Source of the DNA: CAVTWY01 sp963738575
Lineage (GTDB): Bacteria > Pseudomonadota > Gammaproteobacteria > Burkholderiales > Burkholderiaceae_C
Direction of reading: 5' to 3'
Length of the DNA stretch: 64,000 nt
NCBI GenBank assembly: GCA_963738575.1
Contig: CAVTWY010000002.1
Span: 682,001 to 746,000, forward strand
Positions 1 to 9,195 of this stretch are shown in pieces (the first letter of the stretch is position 1; each line of letters starts with the position of its first letter). The notes below the pieces were generated by a model. The model worked only from the letters and a program-made list of their open reading frames with translations, did no database searches and was not told the origin of the DNA. A program made the position numbers and the translations under genes.

Positions 1-1800
1 CATCTGCGTCGACACCTCGGCGCTGATGGTGGCACTTTGCACCCGCACACCGACGTTGGCCAACGCACTTGCCCAAGCGTCGGTCAGCGTTTCGCCACCG
101 GAAAGACCGCCAGCACCGTCTGACACCTGACCCAACAACTTCAAGTCGCGAAGGCCGGCAAACGCCAAAGCATTGCCGTTGTTGGCCGCTGGAAAGGCTG
201 TTTTGGCAACGCTGAACTGATCGCCCGAGCGTGGCGAGCCGGTCAACGACAACTCAAAGCCATTCAGTTCGATGGGCTGCCCCGCCACCCAACTTGCGGT
301 GCCAGTGCTGTTCAAGGCGTTCGTGGTTCGGTCCCGCAACTCCCAGGTGTATTGGCCAGTGTCTGACGTGAAAATGATCGACGCCGTGAGCTGGGGGTTG
401 GCGGCGGGATCGACCACGGCCAGTTGTGCGATCGCGGCGGTGCCCGCGTTGGTACTGCCAGCGCTGGCGCTGAGAGGCGATGCAGCAGCCAGACCTCGCG
501 GATCATCCATGACACGTTGCATCGCGTTGGCCACGCGCGTGAGAGGTTGCAGCAAGAATCGATCGGTTGTCGCGGGAGGGGTTGCACCCATGTCCACCCG
601 CAAACCGTCGACAACATCACCGCTGACCACGCTGCGAGTAACCCCGTCTGACAGCCGGGTCAGTTGCCATGCACTTCCGTCATGGCTCAAGCTGTACTCG
701 CTGGCCAACAATTGACGAGGGTCGGTGACCGTCAGGGTCACTTGCCCGGTGAAGTTCCCCGCCGCATCGCGCACGTTATCCTCTGCTGGCAGTGCCCTGG
801 GCGCCCCCAGTGCAAACAATGGCGCACCTGCACCCGGTGGCGACCTGAGGTCAAGGCCAAGCGCTTGTTGTTCGTTCGATGCCAGCGCCACAGCACTGGC
901 CAGTTGGCCCAGCATGTTGCGGGCATCAACCAAGTCATCATTCTGAAATCTCAGCATGCCACCCAGTGCACCGGAGCCCAATAAATCTTCATCGATTCTT
1001 CTAGAGCTTCCCGACTCAACGATCGAGAGTGACAGGCGTGTACTGTCAAACGGATCAGCCGAAACCGTAAGGGGTGATGCTTGGGTACCCAGCACCAAGC
1101 GCTGACCACCTCCGATGAAGACACTGACGGAGCCGTCGTCTGCCGCGATGGTGCTGATTTGCACCTGGTCCGACAGCTCAGCGATCATCTGGTCGCGCTG
1201 GTCCAGCAAGTCATTGGGCGCGTGCCCTGTGCCGTTCAAAGCTGCAATTTGCCCGTTGACGTTGGCGATGCGCTGCGCCAAATCGTTGACGCTTTCAACG
1301 GCACTTCGCAAGTCTTGCGCCACGCCGGACTGCATCGCGTCGAGTTCTGCCCCTGCCGCGGCAAAACGCTGCGCCATTTCACCGGCGCGCCCCAGCACCA
1401 CCTGACGCGCAGCCAAGTCCTGCGGGCGACTGGCCATGTCAACCATGGCGTTGAGAAACTCGCCCACGGCGGCACCGATGCCCTCCTCGCCGCCTTGAAA
1501 TACCGACTCCAATCGACTCAGGTGTTCGCTGCGCGTGGTGTCATACGCACTTTGCGACCGGGTGGCAGTGGCTTGTCTGGTTAAAAACTCGTTGTAGCTG
1601 CGGGTCACAGTCTGAATATTGACGCCGCGCCCATAAAAGCCAGCGCCGGAGAATTGACCTGTTGCGGTGCCCAGCTCCACGCGTTGGCGGCTGTAACCTT
1701 CCACGCTGGCGTTGGCAATGTTGTGCCCCACCGTTTGCATGGCGCGCTGGTTGACCAGCAGCGCACGCGCGCCGATCGAGATCAAAGCCGAGGCACTCAT
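1..1800 (-). CDS. flgK: Flagellar hook-associated protein 1 FlgK (C-terminus cut by window edge)
   Basis: FlgK is the first junction protein between hook and filament. The frame runs open from ATG at 1800 through position 1, giving 600 codons with no stop. The N-terminus (MSASALISIGARALLVNQ, then GHNIANASVEGYSRQ) is the conserved rod/hook-type D0 helix with the ANxxTxGYSRQ-like motif of FlgK. AAAAGGAG lies just upstream of the ATG. The family usually ends in an LDEEAANLLRFQQAYQA-like helix that is not yet reached, so roughly 40-60 residues are probably missing. It follows flgJ after 90 bases. No good sigma28 promoter is visible in that gap, so it may be co-transcribed with the operon. Confidence 0.93.
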   Translation of the reverse strand, partial: MSASALISIGARALLVNQRAMQTVGHNIANASVEGYSRQRVELGTATGQFSGAGFYGRGVNIQTVTRSYNEFLTRQATATRSQSAYDTTRSEHLSRLESVFQGGEEGIGAAVGEFLNAMVDMASRPQDLAARQVVLGRAGEMAQRFAAAGAELDAMQSGVAQDLRSAVESVNDLAQRIANVNGQIAALNGTGHAPNDLLDQRDQMIAELSDQVQISTIAADDGSVSVFIGGGQRLVLGTQASPLTVSADPFDSTRLSLSIVESGSSRRIDEDLLGSGALGGMLRFQNDDLVDARNMLGQLASAVALASNEQQALGLDLRSPPGAGAPLFALGAPRALPAEDNVRDAAGNFTGQVTLTVTDPRQLLASEYSLSHDGSAWQLTRLSDGVTRSVVSGDVVDGLRVDMGATPPATTDRFLLQPLTRVANAMQRVMDDPRGLAAASPLSASAGSTNAGTAAIAQLAVVDPAANPQLTASIIFTSDTGQYTWELRDRTTNALNSTGTASWVAGQPIELNGFELSLTGSPRSGDQFSVAKTAFPAANNGNALAFAGLRDLKLLGQVSDGAGGLSGGETLTDAWASALANVGVRVQSATISAEVSTQM

Positions 1801-1890
1801 GGCGGACTCCTTTTGCGGACCAACCTCTTGCCACCGAGCGGCGCAGGGTCAGGGGGTAGGAACAGGGGTGGATGCACGACGCACAAGCCT

Positions 1891-2823
1891 TTAGACATCG
1901 CGGCGCTGCGCAATCGCTGAGGGTTCGGACGCGCGCCACGGGTTGCCCGATGTGGCGGCCGTGCGCTGCAAGCGCATGGTGGTTTCGATCACCCGCTCCA
2001 ACTTGTTGGCGTACGCCGGATCGGTGGCATAACCTGCCTGTTGCAGGCCGTGGGCAAAACGCTGAGCATCATGGCCAGCAGCCATCACGCTTTGATAGCG
2101 CGGGCTGGTCTTGATCAAACGCGCATAGTCAGCGAAGGATTCGGCATGGTTGGCATACGCGCGAAACCGCTGCGTCACCTTCTGCGCACGACCCTCAACG
2201 TACTCGGTGGTCATCACTTCTGCCACGGGGCCTCGCCAGCCTGCGCCCGCTTTAATGCCAAACAGATTGTGTGCGCTGCTGCCATCGGCGTGCAGGATCT
2301 CTTTGCGTCCCCATGCCGTTTCATGGGCTGCCTGCGCCACCATGAAAGTGGCGGGTATGCCTGAAGTCGCTTCCACGGCCCTGGCAGTGGGCGCGTGTTG
2401 CTGAACAAATGCGGCCGCGCCGCGCTCGGGGATGCGCGTGGGCGCGTCCGTGCGCGCCATCGCATGCAAGCTCGGTGCAGACGGTCTCGTGAGGCCGACG
2501 GCGCCTGCACCCGAGGGGCCAATGCCCATCTGGCGCTCAAGCTGCTTGGCAATCAGCGCTGAAAGGCTGCCCGGGCCACCACCCGCTTGGTCAGCCCATT
2601 GGCCATCGAGCATCTCTGTGCCCAATTGGGTCGCTTGGTTTTCCATGAGCCCGCTGGCGGGCGAAGCCTGCCGCATGCTCTTGAGCAGTTCGCGCATGAA
2701 GAGCGCTTCAAATTGTTTTGCGGCTTGCTGGATCGCGGCTTTGGGGTCGGCTGATGTTTGGGCCCGCAATGCGGCCAAACCGCGGGTGTCAGCCGCCAGT
2801 CCTGGGGTCACCGGCGTTGCCAT
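1891..2823 (-). CDS. flgJ: Peptidoglycan hydrolase / rod-assembly protein FlgJ
   Basis: FlgJ opens the peptidoglycan for the growing rod and acts as the rod scaffold in the periplasm. The 310-residue product has both halves: an N-terminal rod-binding domain (about residues 25-100, with FEALFMRELLKSMRQAS) and a C-terminal glucosaminidase domain (about 150-295). AQAAHETAWG at about 163-172 keeps the catalytic Glu of the family motif AQAALESGWG. The chosen ATG overlaps the flgI stop by one base (TGATG), which indicates coupled translation. A TTG one codon upstream is a poorer choice. Confidence 0.95.
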   Translation of the reverse strand: MATPVTPGLAADTRGLAALRAQTSADPKAAIQQAAKQFEALFMRELLKSMRQASPASGLMENQATQLGTEMLDGQWADQAGGGPGSLSALIAKQLERQMGIGPSGAGAVGLTRPSAPSLHAMARTDAPTRIPERGAAAFVQQHAPTARAVEATSGIPATFMVAQAAHETAWGRKEILHADGSSAHNLFGIKAGAGWRGPVAEVMTTEYVEGRAQKVTQRFRAYANHAESFADYARLIKTSPRYQSVMAAGHDAQRFAHGLQQAGYATDPAYANKLERVIETTMRLQRTAATSGNPWRASEPSAIAQRRDV

Positions 2824-3977
2824 CAAATCACCTCAATCTCAGCGTTGAGGGCGCCCGCGGTTTTCATCGCCTGCAAAATGGAAAGCAGGTCCATGGGCGT
2901 GGCGCCCATCGCGTTGAGCGCCTTGACCACGTCGGCCAGCTTGGCACCTGGGGCCAATTGCATCAACGCGCTGCCCTGCTGGCTGATGGCGATGTCCACC
3001 CGCTCGGCCACCACCGTCTTGCCCGCAGACAAAGGGGCGGGCTGGCTGACCACGGGCGCTGAGCTAACCGTCACGGTAAGGGCCCCGTGGGCAACAGCGC
3101 AGGTACCCAGCGTGACTGACTCGTTCATCACCACCGAACCCGTGCGCGCATTGAGCACCACTTTGGCAGCCGGTTTGGCCAAGGTGATTGACAGGTTTTC
3201 GATGTCCGCCAAAAAGCCAATGCGGTCGTCCGAAGCGGGCGGCATGCGGACCTTGACCACGCGGCCGTCCATGGCTTTGGCGGTGCCGTCGCCTTTGGCT
3301 TGGTTGATGGCGCGCGCCACGTCCCGCGCCATGGCGTAGTCGGCCGACGACAGATCCAATTGCAGCAAGTCACCCTCACCCACCGACGTGGGCACCGATC
3401 GCTCAACCGTCGCGCCCTGGGGCACGCGGCCAGCAGCCAAGTGGTTGATCTGCACTTTGGAGCCCCCGGCCGACGCACCAGCACCGCCAACAATCATGTT
3501 TCCCTGTGCCAAGCCGTAAATTTGCCCATCAGCGCCTTTGAGTGGCGTGGCGATCAAGGTGCCACCGCGCAGGCTCTTGGCATTGCCCAGCGACGAGACA
3601 TTGACGTCGATGCGTTGTCCCGGCTGCGCAAAGGCTGGCAATTCGGTGGTGACGACCACGGCGGCCACGTTGCGCAGTTGCATGGAGGTGCCAGGCGGTA
3701 CCGTCACGCCCATTTGCTGCAGCATGGCAATGATGCTCTGGGTGGTGAATGGTGCTTGGGCCGATTGGTCTCCTGTACCGTCCAAGCCGACGACCAAGCC
3801 GTAACCCGTCAGTTGGTTGGGGCGAACCCCTTGCACAGTGGCCACCTCTTTGATGCGGACAGCGTTGGCGGAGAGGCTCAGACCCACCCCCAAGCACAAC
3901 ACCAGTGGCGCAAGCGAGATCCGCAAACTCCGCCGCAAGGCAAGCGCAATGTTGGGTAAGGCTTGGGAGGATTGCAT
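2823..3977 (-). CDS. flgI: Flagellar P-ring protein FlgI
   Basis: FlgI forms the P ring around the rod in the peptidoglycan layer. The 384-residue product starts with a Sec signal peptide that probably ends at SLSANA. The mature chain then begins VRIKEVATVQGVRPNQLTGY and continues with GLVVGLDGTGDQ, which is diagnostic for FlgI. Lengths of 365-385 are usual. I chose the ATG at 3977 because it overlaps the flgH stop in a TGATG junction. The longer reading from 4016 would run 39 bases into flgH and adds residues ahead of the signal peptide. Confidence 0.96.
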   Translation of the reverse strand: MQSSQALPNIALALRRSLRISLAPLVLCLGVGLSLSANAVRIKEVATVQGVRPNQLTGYGLVVGLDGTGDQSAQAPFTTQSIIAMLQQMGVTVPPGTSMQLRNVAAVVVTTELPAFAQPGQRIDVNVSSLGNAKSLRGGTLIATPLKGADGQIYGLAQGNMIVGGAGASAGGSKVQINHLAAGRVPQGATVERSVPTSVGEGDLLQLDLSSADYAMARDVARAINQAKGDGTAKAMDGRVVKVRMPPASDDRIGFLADIENLSITLAKPAAKVVLNARTGSVVMNESVTLGTCAVAHGALTVTVSSAPVVSQPAPLSAGKTVVAERVDIAISQQGSALMQLAPGAKLADVVKALNAMGATPMDLLSILQAMKTAGALNAEIEVI

Positions 3978-4687
3978 CAGACAGGCCACAGACTTAAAAA
4001 GAATCGAGAAAGCCAACCCATCGACTGGGCCTCGGCCTGCTGCCCGCGCCCGCGCTGCTCGATGCGCACGTTGGCGATGGCAGTGCTGGGCACGGCGTTG
4101 CCTGGGGCAATGGCGCGTGGGTCCACCTGACCCGAAAAGCGCAACACATCAACGTTGGCATTGACGCCGATGTGTTTCTCGCCTGCCACCACCAAATGAC
4201 CGTTGGCAAGCACGCTCACGACCGTCGCCGTGATCGTGCCGCTGAAATCGTTGCTGTTTTCGGTTGTGCCTTTGCCACTGAAGGTGTTGCCACTGCTGGC
4301 CGAGGCCGTGGCTCGCGCAAACGCCTTGGGTGACAAGCCAGGCAACGCAGTGATGCCGGCCTCGAGCCCACCCGCTTTGCCCACGGTGCTGGTGGACTTT
4401 TGAGTGGCGCTGACTTTTTCGACGATATTGACAGTCAACGTGTCGCCCGGCAAGCGCGCGCGGTGATCTTCGAACAAGGGGCGGTAGTGCTCAGCCTTGA
4501 AAATCGAACCCTGGCGCCCTGGCGCCTTGGCTGTTGCGGGCACGTTGAGCGCGGCGGCGCCGCCCGCACGGGCAACGTGGTCAACCGGTGGCACGCGCTG
4601 CAATTGGTCCATGGTTTCGCAACCAACGAGCAAGGTGCAAGCAATGGCAATGGGTGCCGTCCAATGGCGCAAGACCAAAACTTGCAT
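3977..4687 (-). CDS. flgH: Flagellar L-ring lipoprotein FlgH
   Basis: FlgH forms the outer-membrane L ring. The 236-residue product has a lipoprotein signal with lipobox LLVGC near residue 23. Conserved family blocks follow, including PLFEDHRARLPGDTLTVNI, the KxxxSGxNTFSGKGTTENS-like region, and GHLVVAGEKHIGVN with VDPRAIAPGN near the end. The ATG at 4687 shares a base with the flgG stop (TGATG), the same junction type used between flgI and flgJ. This suggests strict co-translation along flgG-H-I-J. Confidence 0.96.
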   Translation of the reverse strand: MQVLVLRHWTAPIAIACTLLVGCETMDQLQRVPPVDHVARAGGAAALNVPATAKAPGRQGSIFKAEHYRPLFEDHRARLPGDTLTVNIVEKVSATQKSTSTVGKAGGLEAGITALPGLSPKAFARATASASSGNTFSGKGTTENSNDFSGTITATVVSVLANGHLVVAGEKHIGVNANVDVLRFSGQVDPRAIAPGNAVPSTAIANVRIEQRGRGQQAEAQSMGWLSRFFLSLWPV

Positions 4688-5469
4688 CACAACTGCGCCA
4701 GGCGCTGCAGCATCTGGTCCGACGTTTGAATGGCTTTGGAGTTGATTTCGTAAGCACGCTGGGTTTGAATCATGGCCACCAGCTCTTCCACCACGTTGAC
4801 GTTGCTGGTTTCGACAAAGCCCTGCTGCAGCGATCCCAGCCCATTGGCGCCCGGTGCGCCGGTGTTGGGGTTGCCCGAGGCTGCGGTCTCTGAAAAGAGA
4901 TTTTGGCCACGCGGCTCCAAACCACCTGGATTGACGAAGCTGGTGAGCTGCAACTGCCCAAGTGCTTGGGTGTTGGCCTGCCCCGGCACCCCGACCGAAA
5001 CAGTTCCATCGGCGGCAATGGTGACACTTTGCGCGTTGGCCGGGATGGTGATGCCGGGTTGCACCACAAAGCCGTTGTTGGTAACGATTTGCCCCTGGGC
5101 ACTGACTTGAAAGGCACCGTCGCGTGTGTAGGCTGTGCCACCATCTGGCATTTGGATCTCAAAGAAGCCGTTGCCTTTGATGGCCACGTCCAGGTTGCTG
5201 CCCGTTTGCTGCAAATTACCTTGCGAGAAGTTTCTTGCGGTGGCCACTGCCCGAACGCCCAAGCCCACTTGCAAGCCTGTGGGCAGCTGTGTTTGCTCGG
5301 AGCTGTTGGCACCAGCCTGGCGCAAGTTTTGATAAATCAAATCCTCAAACACAGCATGGCCGCGCTTGAACCCGTTGGTTCCCACGTTGGCCAGGTTGTG
5401 CGAGATGGTGTCCAGCTGGGTTTGCTGGGCTTCCATGCCGGTTTTGCTAATCCACAAAGATCGAATCAT
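4687..5469 (-). CDS. flgG: Distal rod protein FlgG
   Basis: FlgG builds the distal rod. The 260 residues match the family length. The N-terminus MIRSLWISKTGMEAQQTQLD leads to ISHNLANVGTNGFKRGHAVFEDL, and the C-terminus has SNVNVVEELVAMIQTQRAYE followed by the terminal helix. Both are the paired D0 helices of axial proteins. It is the first gene after a 111-base gap behind flgF, and that gap contains a sigma28-like motif listed separately. Downstream it overlaps flgH by one base. Confidence 0.97.
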   Translation of the reverse strand: MIRSLWISKTGMEAQQTQLDTISHNLANVGTNGFKRGHAVFEDLIYQNLRQAGANSSEQTQLPTGLQVGLGVRAVATARNFSQGNLQQTGSNLDVAIKGNGFFEIQMPDGGTAYTRDGAFQVSAQGQIVTNNGFVVQPGITIPANAQSVTIAADGTVSVGVPGQANTQALGQLQLTSFVNPGGLEPRGQNLFSETAASGNPNTGAPGANGLGSLQQGFVETSNVNVVEELVAMIQTQRAYEINSKAIQTSDQMLQRLAQL

Positions 5470-5505
5470 GTTGGGCTCCGTCGCGATGCAGGAGTCATGA
5501 TCCCC

Positions 5506-5532
5506 TTATCGGCAAATCGGCATGGTTTGATT
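5506..5532 (-). promoter_or_regulatory. Possible sigma28 promoter ahead of flgG
   Basis: On the minus strand a perfect -10 type element GCCGATAA (5506-5513) lies 36 bases upstream of the flgG ATG. The matching -35 position holds AATCAAAC with an 11-base spacer, or TAATCAAA with 12, so the -35 is weak. FlgG is normally an early class II gene, so a FliA promoter here would be unusual. The GCCGAT is also preceded by a second CCGAT copy. Confidence 0.3.
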
Positions 5533-5580
5533 AGGGCTGTTTCTGTGCCGCATTTCGCAGCCAAGGCGCACAGGCGCTAC

Positions 5581-6309
5581 TTAGGCTTGGTTGGACAGCA
5601 GCCGCGTGGCTTGCTGTTCTTTGTCCTGCGCTGCTTGCAGCGCCTTCATTTGCTGCTCAAATTGCCGTGCTGCGGCGATCATGGCAATCATCGACTCCAC
5701 GGCACTGACGTTGCTGCTCTCCAGAGCGCCATCTTGCAAGCGCGCGTTGGCGTCGGCCGACAGGTCGCCTTCCGAGGCGCGAAACAAGCCGTCGGTGCCT
5801 CGGTTCAGGGCACGCTCGGGAGTGGCCAATTTAAGCTTGCCCACGGCGGTGGGGGTGTTGTTGCCCACCTTGGCGCTGACCGTGCCATCGGCCGCAATCT
5901 GAATCGCAGCGTTGGGGGGAGTCGTGATCGGGCCGCCATCGCCCATCACTGTCAATCCCTGACGCGTGACCAACAGCCCTTCAGTGTTGACATCAAGGGA
6001 ACCCGCCCGCGTGTAGGCTTCCGTGCCGTCGCTGCCCTGCACGGCAAGCCAGGCGTTGCCCTTCAGGGCAACGTCCAAGCTTCTGCCCGTGGATTGCACG
6101 GGGCCGGGCTCCGCGTTGTACGCAGGGGTTGTTTCGATGGCGTAGACGCGCGTGCTGGCACCATCGCCCAACACGGGCACGGCCCGAAAAGCCGTCAGGT
6201 CGGCGCGAAAGCCTGGCGTGGACACGTTGGCCAAATTGTTGGCCACAACGTCTTGGCGCTGCATGGTGGCCTTGGCACCTGCCATTGACAAATAAATCAT
6301 TCGGTCCAC
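5581..6309 (-). CDS. flgF: Proximal rod protein FlgF
   Basis: FlgF is a proximal rod subunit. I chose the GTG start at 6309 (VDRMIYLSMAGAKATMQRQD) because FlgF proteins begin MDRxIYxxMxGA and because GGAG precedes it. The in-frame ATG three codons later would remove the conserved start. The product is 242 residues, with NLANVSTPGFRADL near residues 25-38 and SNVSAVESMIAMIAAARQFE in the C-terminal helix. It lies 65 bases behind flgE. Confidence 0.95.
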   Translation of the reverse strand: MDRMIYLSMAGAKATMQRQDVVANNLANVSTPGFRADLTAFRAVPVLGDGASTRVYAIETTPAYNAEPGPVQSTGRSLDVALKGNAWLAVQGSDGTEAYTRAGSLDVNTEGLLVTRQGLTVMGDGGPITTPPNAAIQIAADGTVSAKVGNNTPTAVGKLKLATPERALNRGTDGLFRASEGDLSADANARLQDGALESSNVSAVESMIAMIAAARQFEQQMKALQAAQDKEQQATRLLSNQA

Positions 6310-6374
6310 GGGGAGGCTCCTGAGTTGGCGAAACCGCCTGCGTCGCGCCGATGCCGCGCCACAGGCTTGGGGCG

Positions 6375-7637
6375 TTAGCGAAGGTTTACCAAGGTCTGCA
6401 GAACCTGGTCTTGGGTTTTGATGGTTTGGGCGTTAGCTTGGTAGATGCGCTGCGCTGTGATCATGTCGACCAGTTCACCCGTGAGGTCGACGTTGCTCTC
6501 TTCCAACGCACCAGACTGCAACACCCCCAGACTACCGTCCCCCGGAACTCCGACCAATGGGTCGCCCGATTTGAAGGTGCCTCCCCACGCGTTGTTGCCC
6601 AAGGGCTGCAAGCCTTGAGGGTTGCGGAACGTGGCAATCTCGATTTGACCAGCGGGTTTGGACTGACCATTGGAGTAGCGCGCCATGATGATGCCGTTGG
6701 ATTCGGTCGTGATGCTGGTGAGCTGTCCAGGCGCGTAGCCGTCTTGTTGGAGGTCGGTAACACCAAAAGCTGCGCCGTACTGGGTGGCGCCTGTCAAATT
6801 GAGTTGCACTCCCGTGATGGCCAGGGTGTCGGCACCAGCGGCATTGGTTGACGCAGGAATGTCGATTGAGAAGGCCCCTGCAGGTGCTGTTGGCGTGCCG
6901 CCATTGGCTGGAAACTGCAGCGTGGTGGCCGGCAGGGGCGCTGCAGCTGTTCCGTTGGTGGGTATGCCGTTGGCGGTAACGTACACATCCCACGTGTCAG
7001 TGGCCGTCTTTTGAAAGTAGTACGTCACGGCAACGTCCTGTCCTTTGGCGTCATAAACCGTCATGGACGTCGCATTGTTGTAGGTGTCGGGGTCGGAGAA
7101 ATCAATGTTGGGTGGAGCCGCTGGCAAGGTGATAGCTTTGCGCGAATCCAGGTTGAACTCGAGCGCAATCTCGCTGGTGGGCTGGGGGTTGATGCCGCCC
7201 GTAGGCAACTGCAAGGGCGACGCTGCGCCAGGCTGAATCACGCCCGTGTTGTCAGCCGGGTAGCCCATCAATCGCTGACCGGTGTTGTTGACAATGAAGC
7301 CCTCGCGATCAACCTTGAACTGGCCGTTGCGGGTGTAACTGATGGGGCTTCGGCCGTCGGTTACCTGGAAAAAGCCGGCGCCGTTGATCGCCAAGTCCAG
7401 CGGGTTGTCGGTGGCCTCGATGTTGCCTTGGGTGAATTGCTGCGCTACCGCCTGCAAGCTCACGCCAATGCCTACCATGTTGGTGCCCGAGCCGTTGAGC
7501 GCGCTGGCGTACACGTCACCGAACTCGGCGCGCGCTGCTTTGGCGCCGTAGGTCGAAGCATTGGCAATGTTGTTGCCAATCACCTCGAGGTTTTTTGATG
7601 CTGCGTTGAGACCGGAGAGGCCTTGTTGAAAACTCAT
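6375..7637 (-). CDS. flgE: Flagellar hook protein FlgE
   Basis: FlgE polymerises into the hook, the universal joint. The 420-residue product starts MSFQQGLSGLNAASKNLEVI and continues with NNIANASTYGAK, the axial-protein motif. It ends with a VDMITAQRIYQANAQTIK-type C-terminal helix. The middle (about 130-330) is the variable, Ala/Thr/Gly-rich surface domain. The ATG at 7637 is chosen over upstream in-frame codons because it gives the conserved N-terminus and sits behind an AAGGAG-like site. Its substrate-specific length control depends on FliK, encoded at 32.7 kb. Confidence 0.97.
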   Translation of the reverse strand: MSFQQGLSGLNAASKNLEVIGNNIANASTYGAKAARAEFGDVYASALNGSGTNMVGIGVSLQAVAQQFTQGNIEATDNPLDLAINGAGFFQVTDGRSPISYTRNGQFKVDREGFIVNNTGQRLMGYPADNTGVIQPGAASPLQLPTGGINPQPTSEIALEFNLDSRKAITLPAAPPNIDFSDPDTYNNATSMTVYDAKGQDVAVTYYFQKTATDTWDVYVTANGIPTNGTAAAPLPATTLQFPANGGTPTAPAGAFSIDIPASTNAAGADTLAITGVQLNLTGATQYGAAFGVTDLQQDGYAPGQLTSITTESNGIIMARYSNGQSKPAGQIEIATFRNPQGLQPLGNNAWGGTFKSGDPLVGVPGDGSLGVLQSGALEESNVDLTGELVDMITAQRIYQANAQTIKTQDQVLQTLVNLR

Positions 7638-7662
7638 GGTGTGTGCTCCTTGTGGTGAAAAA

Positions 7663-8325
7663 TCAGTCGAAAACTTTGACGTCGTCGTAGTTCGTAAGCC
7701 CGCCAACAGCAAGCTCGAGAATCAATCCATTGGGTCCGCTGGACACCGCCTCGACACGATCGTGCGCCAGCGGGTTGGTGGACACGGCGGTGGTGCCCAA
7801 GGTGGCCGTCACCCGAAAGCGCGATGCCTGGGTGGCGTCGACGCCTGCAGCCGGGGTCCAGTCAAAGCCGTGGCGTCCTGAGGGCATGGCGCCCAAAGTG
7901 ACGGTGTCGATGACGCGACCGGCGCTGTTGAGCACTTCCACTTTGACTTGGTCGGCTTGCGAGGCCAGCTCAAAGCCTGCACGGCCTTCGCCGTTCTGCA
8001 CCGCCATGCGGTTGCCTTCCACCAGCACGCCCCGGCCCACCAACGACGCGCCAGACAGAGCCTGCAATTGCGCAAACTGCGCATTGAGACCCACCACCGA
8101 ACCATTGAGCTTTTCAATGCCAGTCACGGTTTGAATTTGTGCCATTTGGCTCGTGACTTGCGCGTTGTCCATGGGGTTCAGTGGGTCCTGGTTTTGCATT
8201 TGTGTCACCAACAAACGCAAGAACCGGTCCTCGCTGTTGAGCTTGCTGGTTCCTGAAGGGGCGGAAGCGTCGGCCAGCGAGGCTGCGCTGCCATTGCTGG
8301 TGGCGCTGAGGGAGGTGATGTTCAA
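7663..8325 (-). CDS. flgD: Hook-cap / basal-body rod modification protein FlgD
   Basis: FlgD caps the growing hook. The 220-residue product has the FlgD core RFLRLLVTQMQNQDPLNPMDN, shared by all FlgD proteins, followed by QMAQIQTVTGIEKLN and a tudor/Ig-like C-terminal half with FDWTPAAG. Translation appears to start at TTG (8325): AAGGAG is placed seven bases upstream and no ATG fits before the conserved region. It lies between flgC (23-base gap) and flgE (25-base gap). Confidence 0.95.
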   Translation of the reverse strand: MNITSLSATSNGSAASLADASAPSGTSKLNSEDRFLRLLVTQMQNQDPLNPMDNAQVTSQMAQIQTVTGIEKLNGSVVGLNAQFAQLQALSGASLVGRGVLVEGNRMAVQNGEGRAGFELASQADQVKVEVLNSAGRVIDTVTLGAMPSGRHGFDWTPAAGVDATQASRFRVTATLGTTAVSTNPLAHDRVEAVSSGPNGLILELAVGGLTNYDDVKVFD

Positions 8326-8348
8326 GTTTGACTCCTTAAGCTCTTTGG

Positions 8349-8756
8349 TTAGGATTGACCGAGTTGCAGGGTTTTGAGCAACAAGCTTTTGGCCGTGTTC
8401 ATCACTTCGATGTTGCTTTGGTAAGAACGCGAAGCCGAGATCATGTTCACCATCTCTTCCACGGCATTGACGTTGCTGTACGTCACGTAACCTTGGGCGT
8501 CGGCGGTGGGGTGTTTGGGGTCATGCACACGGCGACCCTGGCTTGAGTCTTCAATCACCTGGCTGACGCGCACCCCTGCGGCACCGGCGGCGCCCATGGC
8601 CTGCGTCTGAAACACCACTTGGCGCGCTTTGTAGGGCTCACCGTTGGGTCCAGCCACCGTGTCGGCGTTGGCCAGGTTGGAGGCCACCACGTTCAAGCGT
8701 TGGCTCTGAGCACTCACGGCGCTGCCCGAAACGTCAAACACGCGAAACAGACTCAT
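8349..8756 (-). CDS. flgC: Proximal rod protein FlgC
   Basis: FlgC is a proximal rod subunit exported through the flagellar type III gate. The 135 residues match the family. MSLFRVFDVSGSAVSAQSQR is followed by NVVASNLANADTVAGPNGEP, and the C-terminal helix is SNVNAVEEMVNMISASRSYQ. It is the second gene of the flgB-K operon and is separated from flgB by 22 bases. Confidence 0.97.
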   Translation of the reverse strand: MSLFRVFDVSGSAVSAQSQRLNVVASNLANADTVAGPNGEPYKARQVVFQTQAMGAAGAAGVRVSQVIEDSSQGRRVHDPKHPTADAQGYVTYSNVNAVEEMVNMISASRSYQSNIEVMNTAKSLLLKTLQLGQS

Positions 8757-8778
8757 GGGATCACTCCTTCAGGGCTCG

Positions 8779-9195
8779 TCAGGATTGGTTGGGGCTCTTC
8801 ATCGCATCCAGCATCGTTCGAACGCTCGAATTGATGAATCGCAATGTGGCCTCGTACTTCACCGCGTTGTCGGCAAAGGTCGCTCGCTCGCGGTCCATGT
8901 CGACGGTGTTTCGGTCAAGGTTGGTTTGGCTCGGGGATGCGTACAGCAAAGGCGCCTCCGGACGTGATGTTCCGTTGAGGCTCAAGTGGCCACGTTCAGT
9001 CTGTACCGCTTGGGTGGCACCGCCGGCATCCGTCGCTTGCCGAAGTGCCAGCGAGAAATCCATGTCACGGGCCACGTAACCAGGCGTGTCAGCGTTGGCA
9101 ATGTTGCTGGCAATCACCCGTTGCCGCTCGGACCGGAGCACCAACGCTTGGGACTGAAACTCAAATCCCGTGGGGTTCAACTTGTTGGACAACAT
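8779..9195 (-). CDS. flgB: Proximal rod protein FlgB
   Basis: FlgB is the first proximal rod subunit and leads the operon. The start at 9195 gives MLSNKLNPTGFEFQSQALVL and then RQRVIASNIANADTPGYVAR, the expected FlgB N-terminus. AGGAGG lies eight bases upstream. A longer reading frame back to 9300 lacks conserved sequence and would intrude on the divergent promoter region. The product is 138 residues, a normal length. The 143-base gap to flgA must carry both divergent promoters; I do not see a sigma28 motif in it, which is consistent with FlhDC control. Confidence 0.95.
   Translation of the reverse strand: MLSNKLNPTGFEFQSQALVLRSERQRVIASNIANADTPGYVARDMDFSLALRQATDAGGATQAVQTERGHLSLNGTSRPEAPLLYASPSQTNLDRNTVDMDRERATFADNAVKYEATLRFINSSVRTMLDAMKSPNQS

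Noticed and set aside
1863..1893. TAAAGGCT on the minus strand as a sigma28 -35 for flgK
   Set aside because: The -10 position at the right distance reads CATCCACC, which does not resemble GCCGATAA.
4903..6288. Long open frame (461 codons) on the plus strand opposite flgG and flgF
   Set aside because: It lies wholly antisense to two well-supported genes, its translation has no recognisable domain, and such frames are common in GC-rich DNA with strong codon bias.
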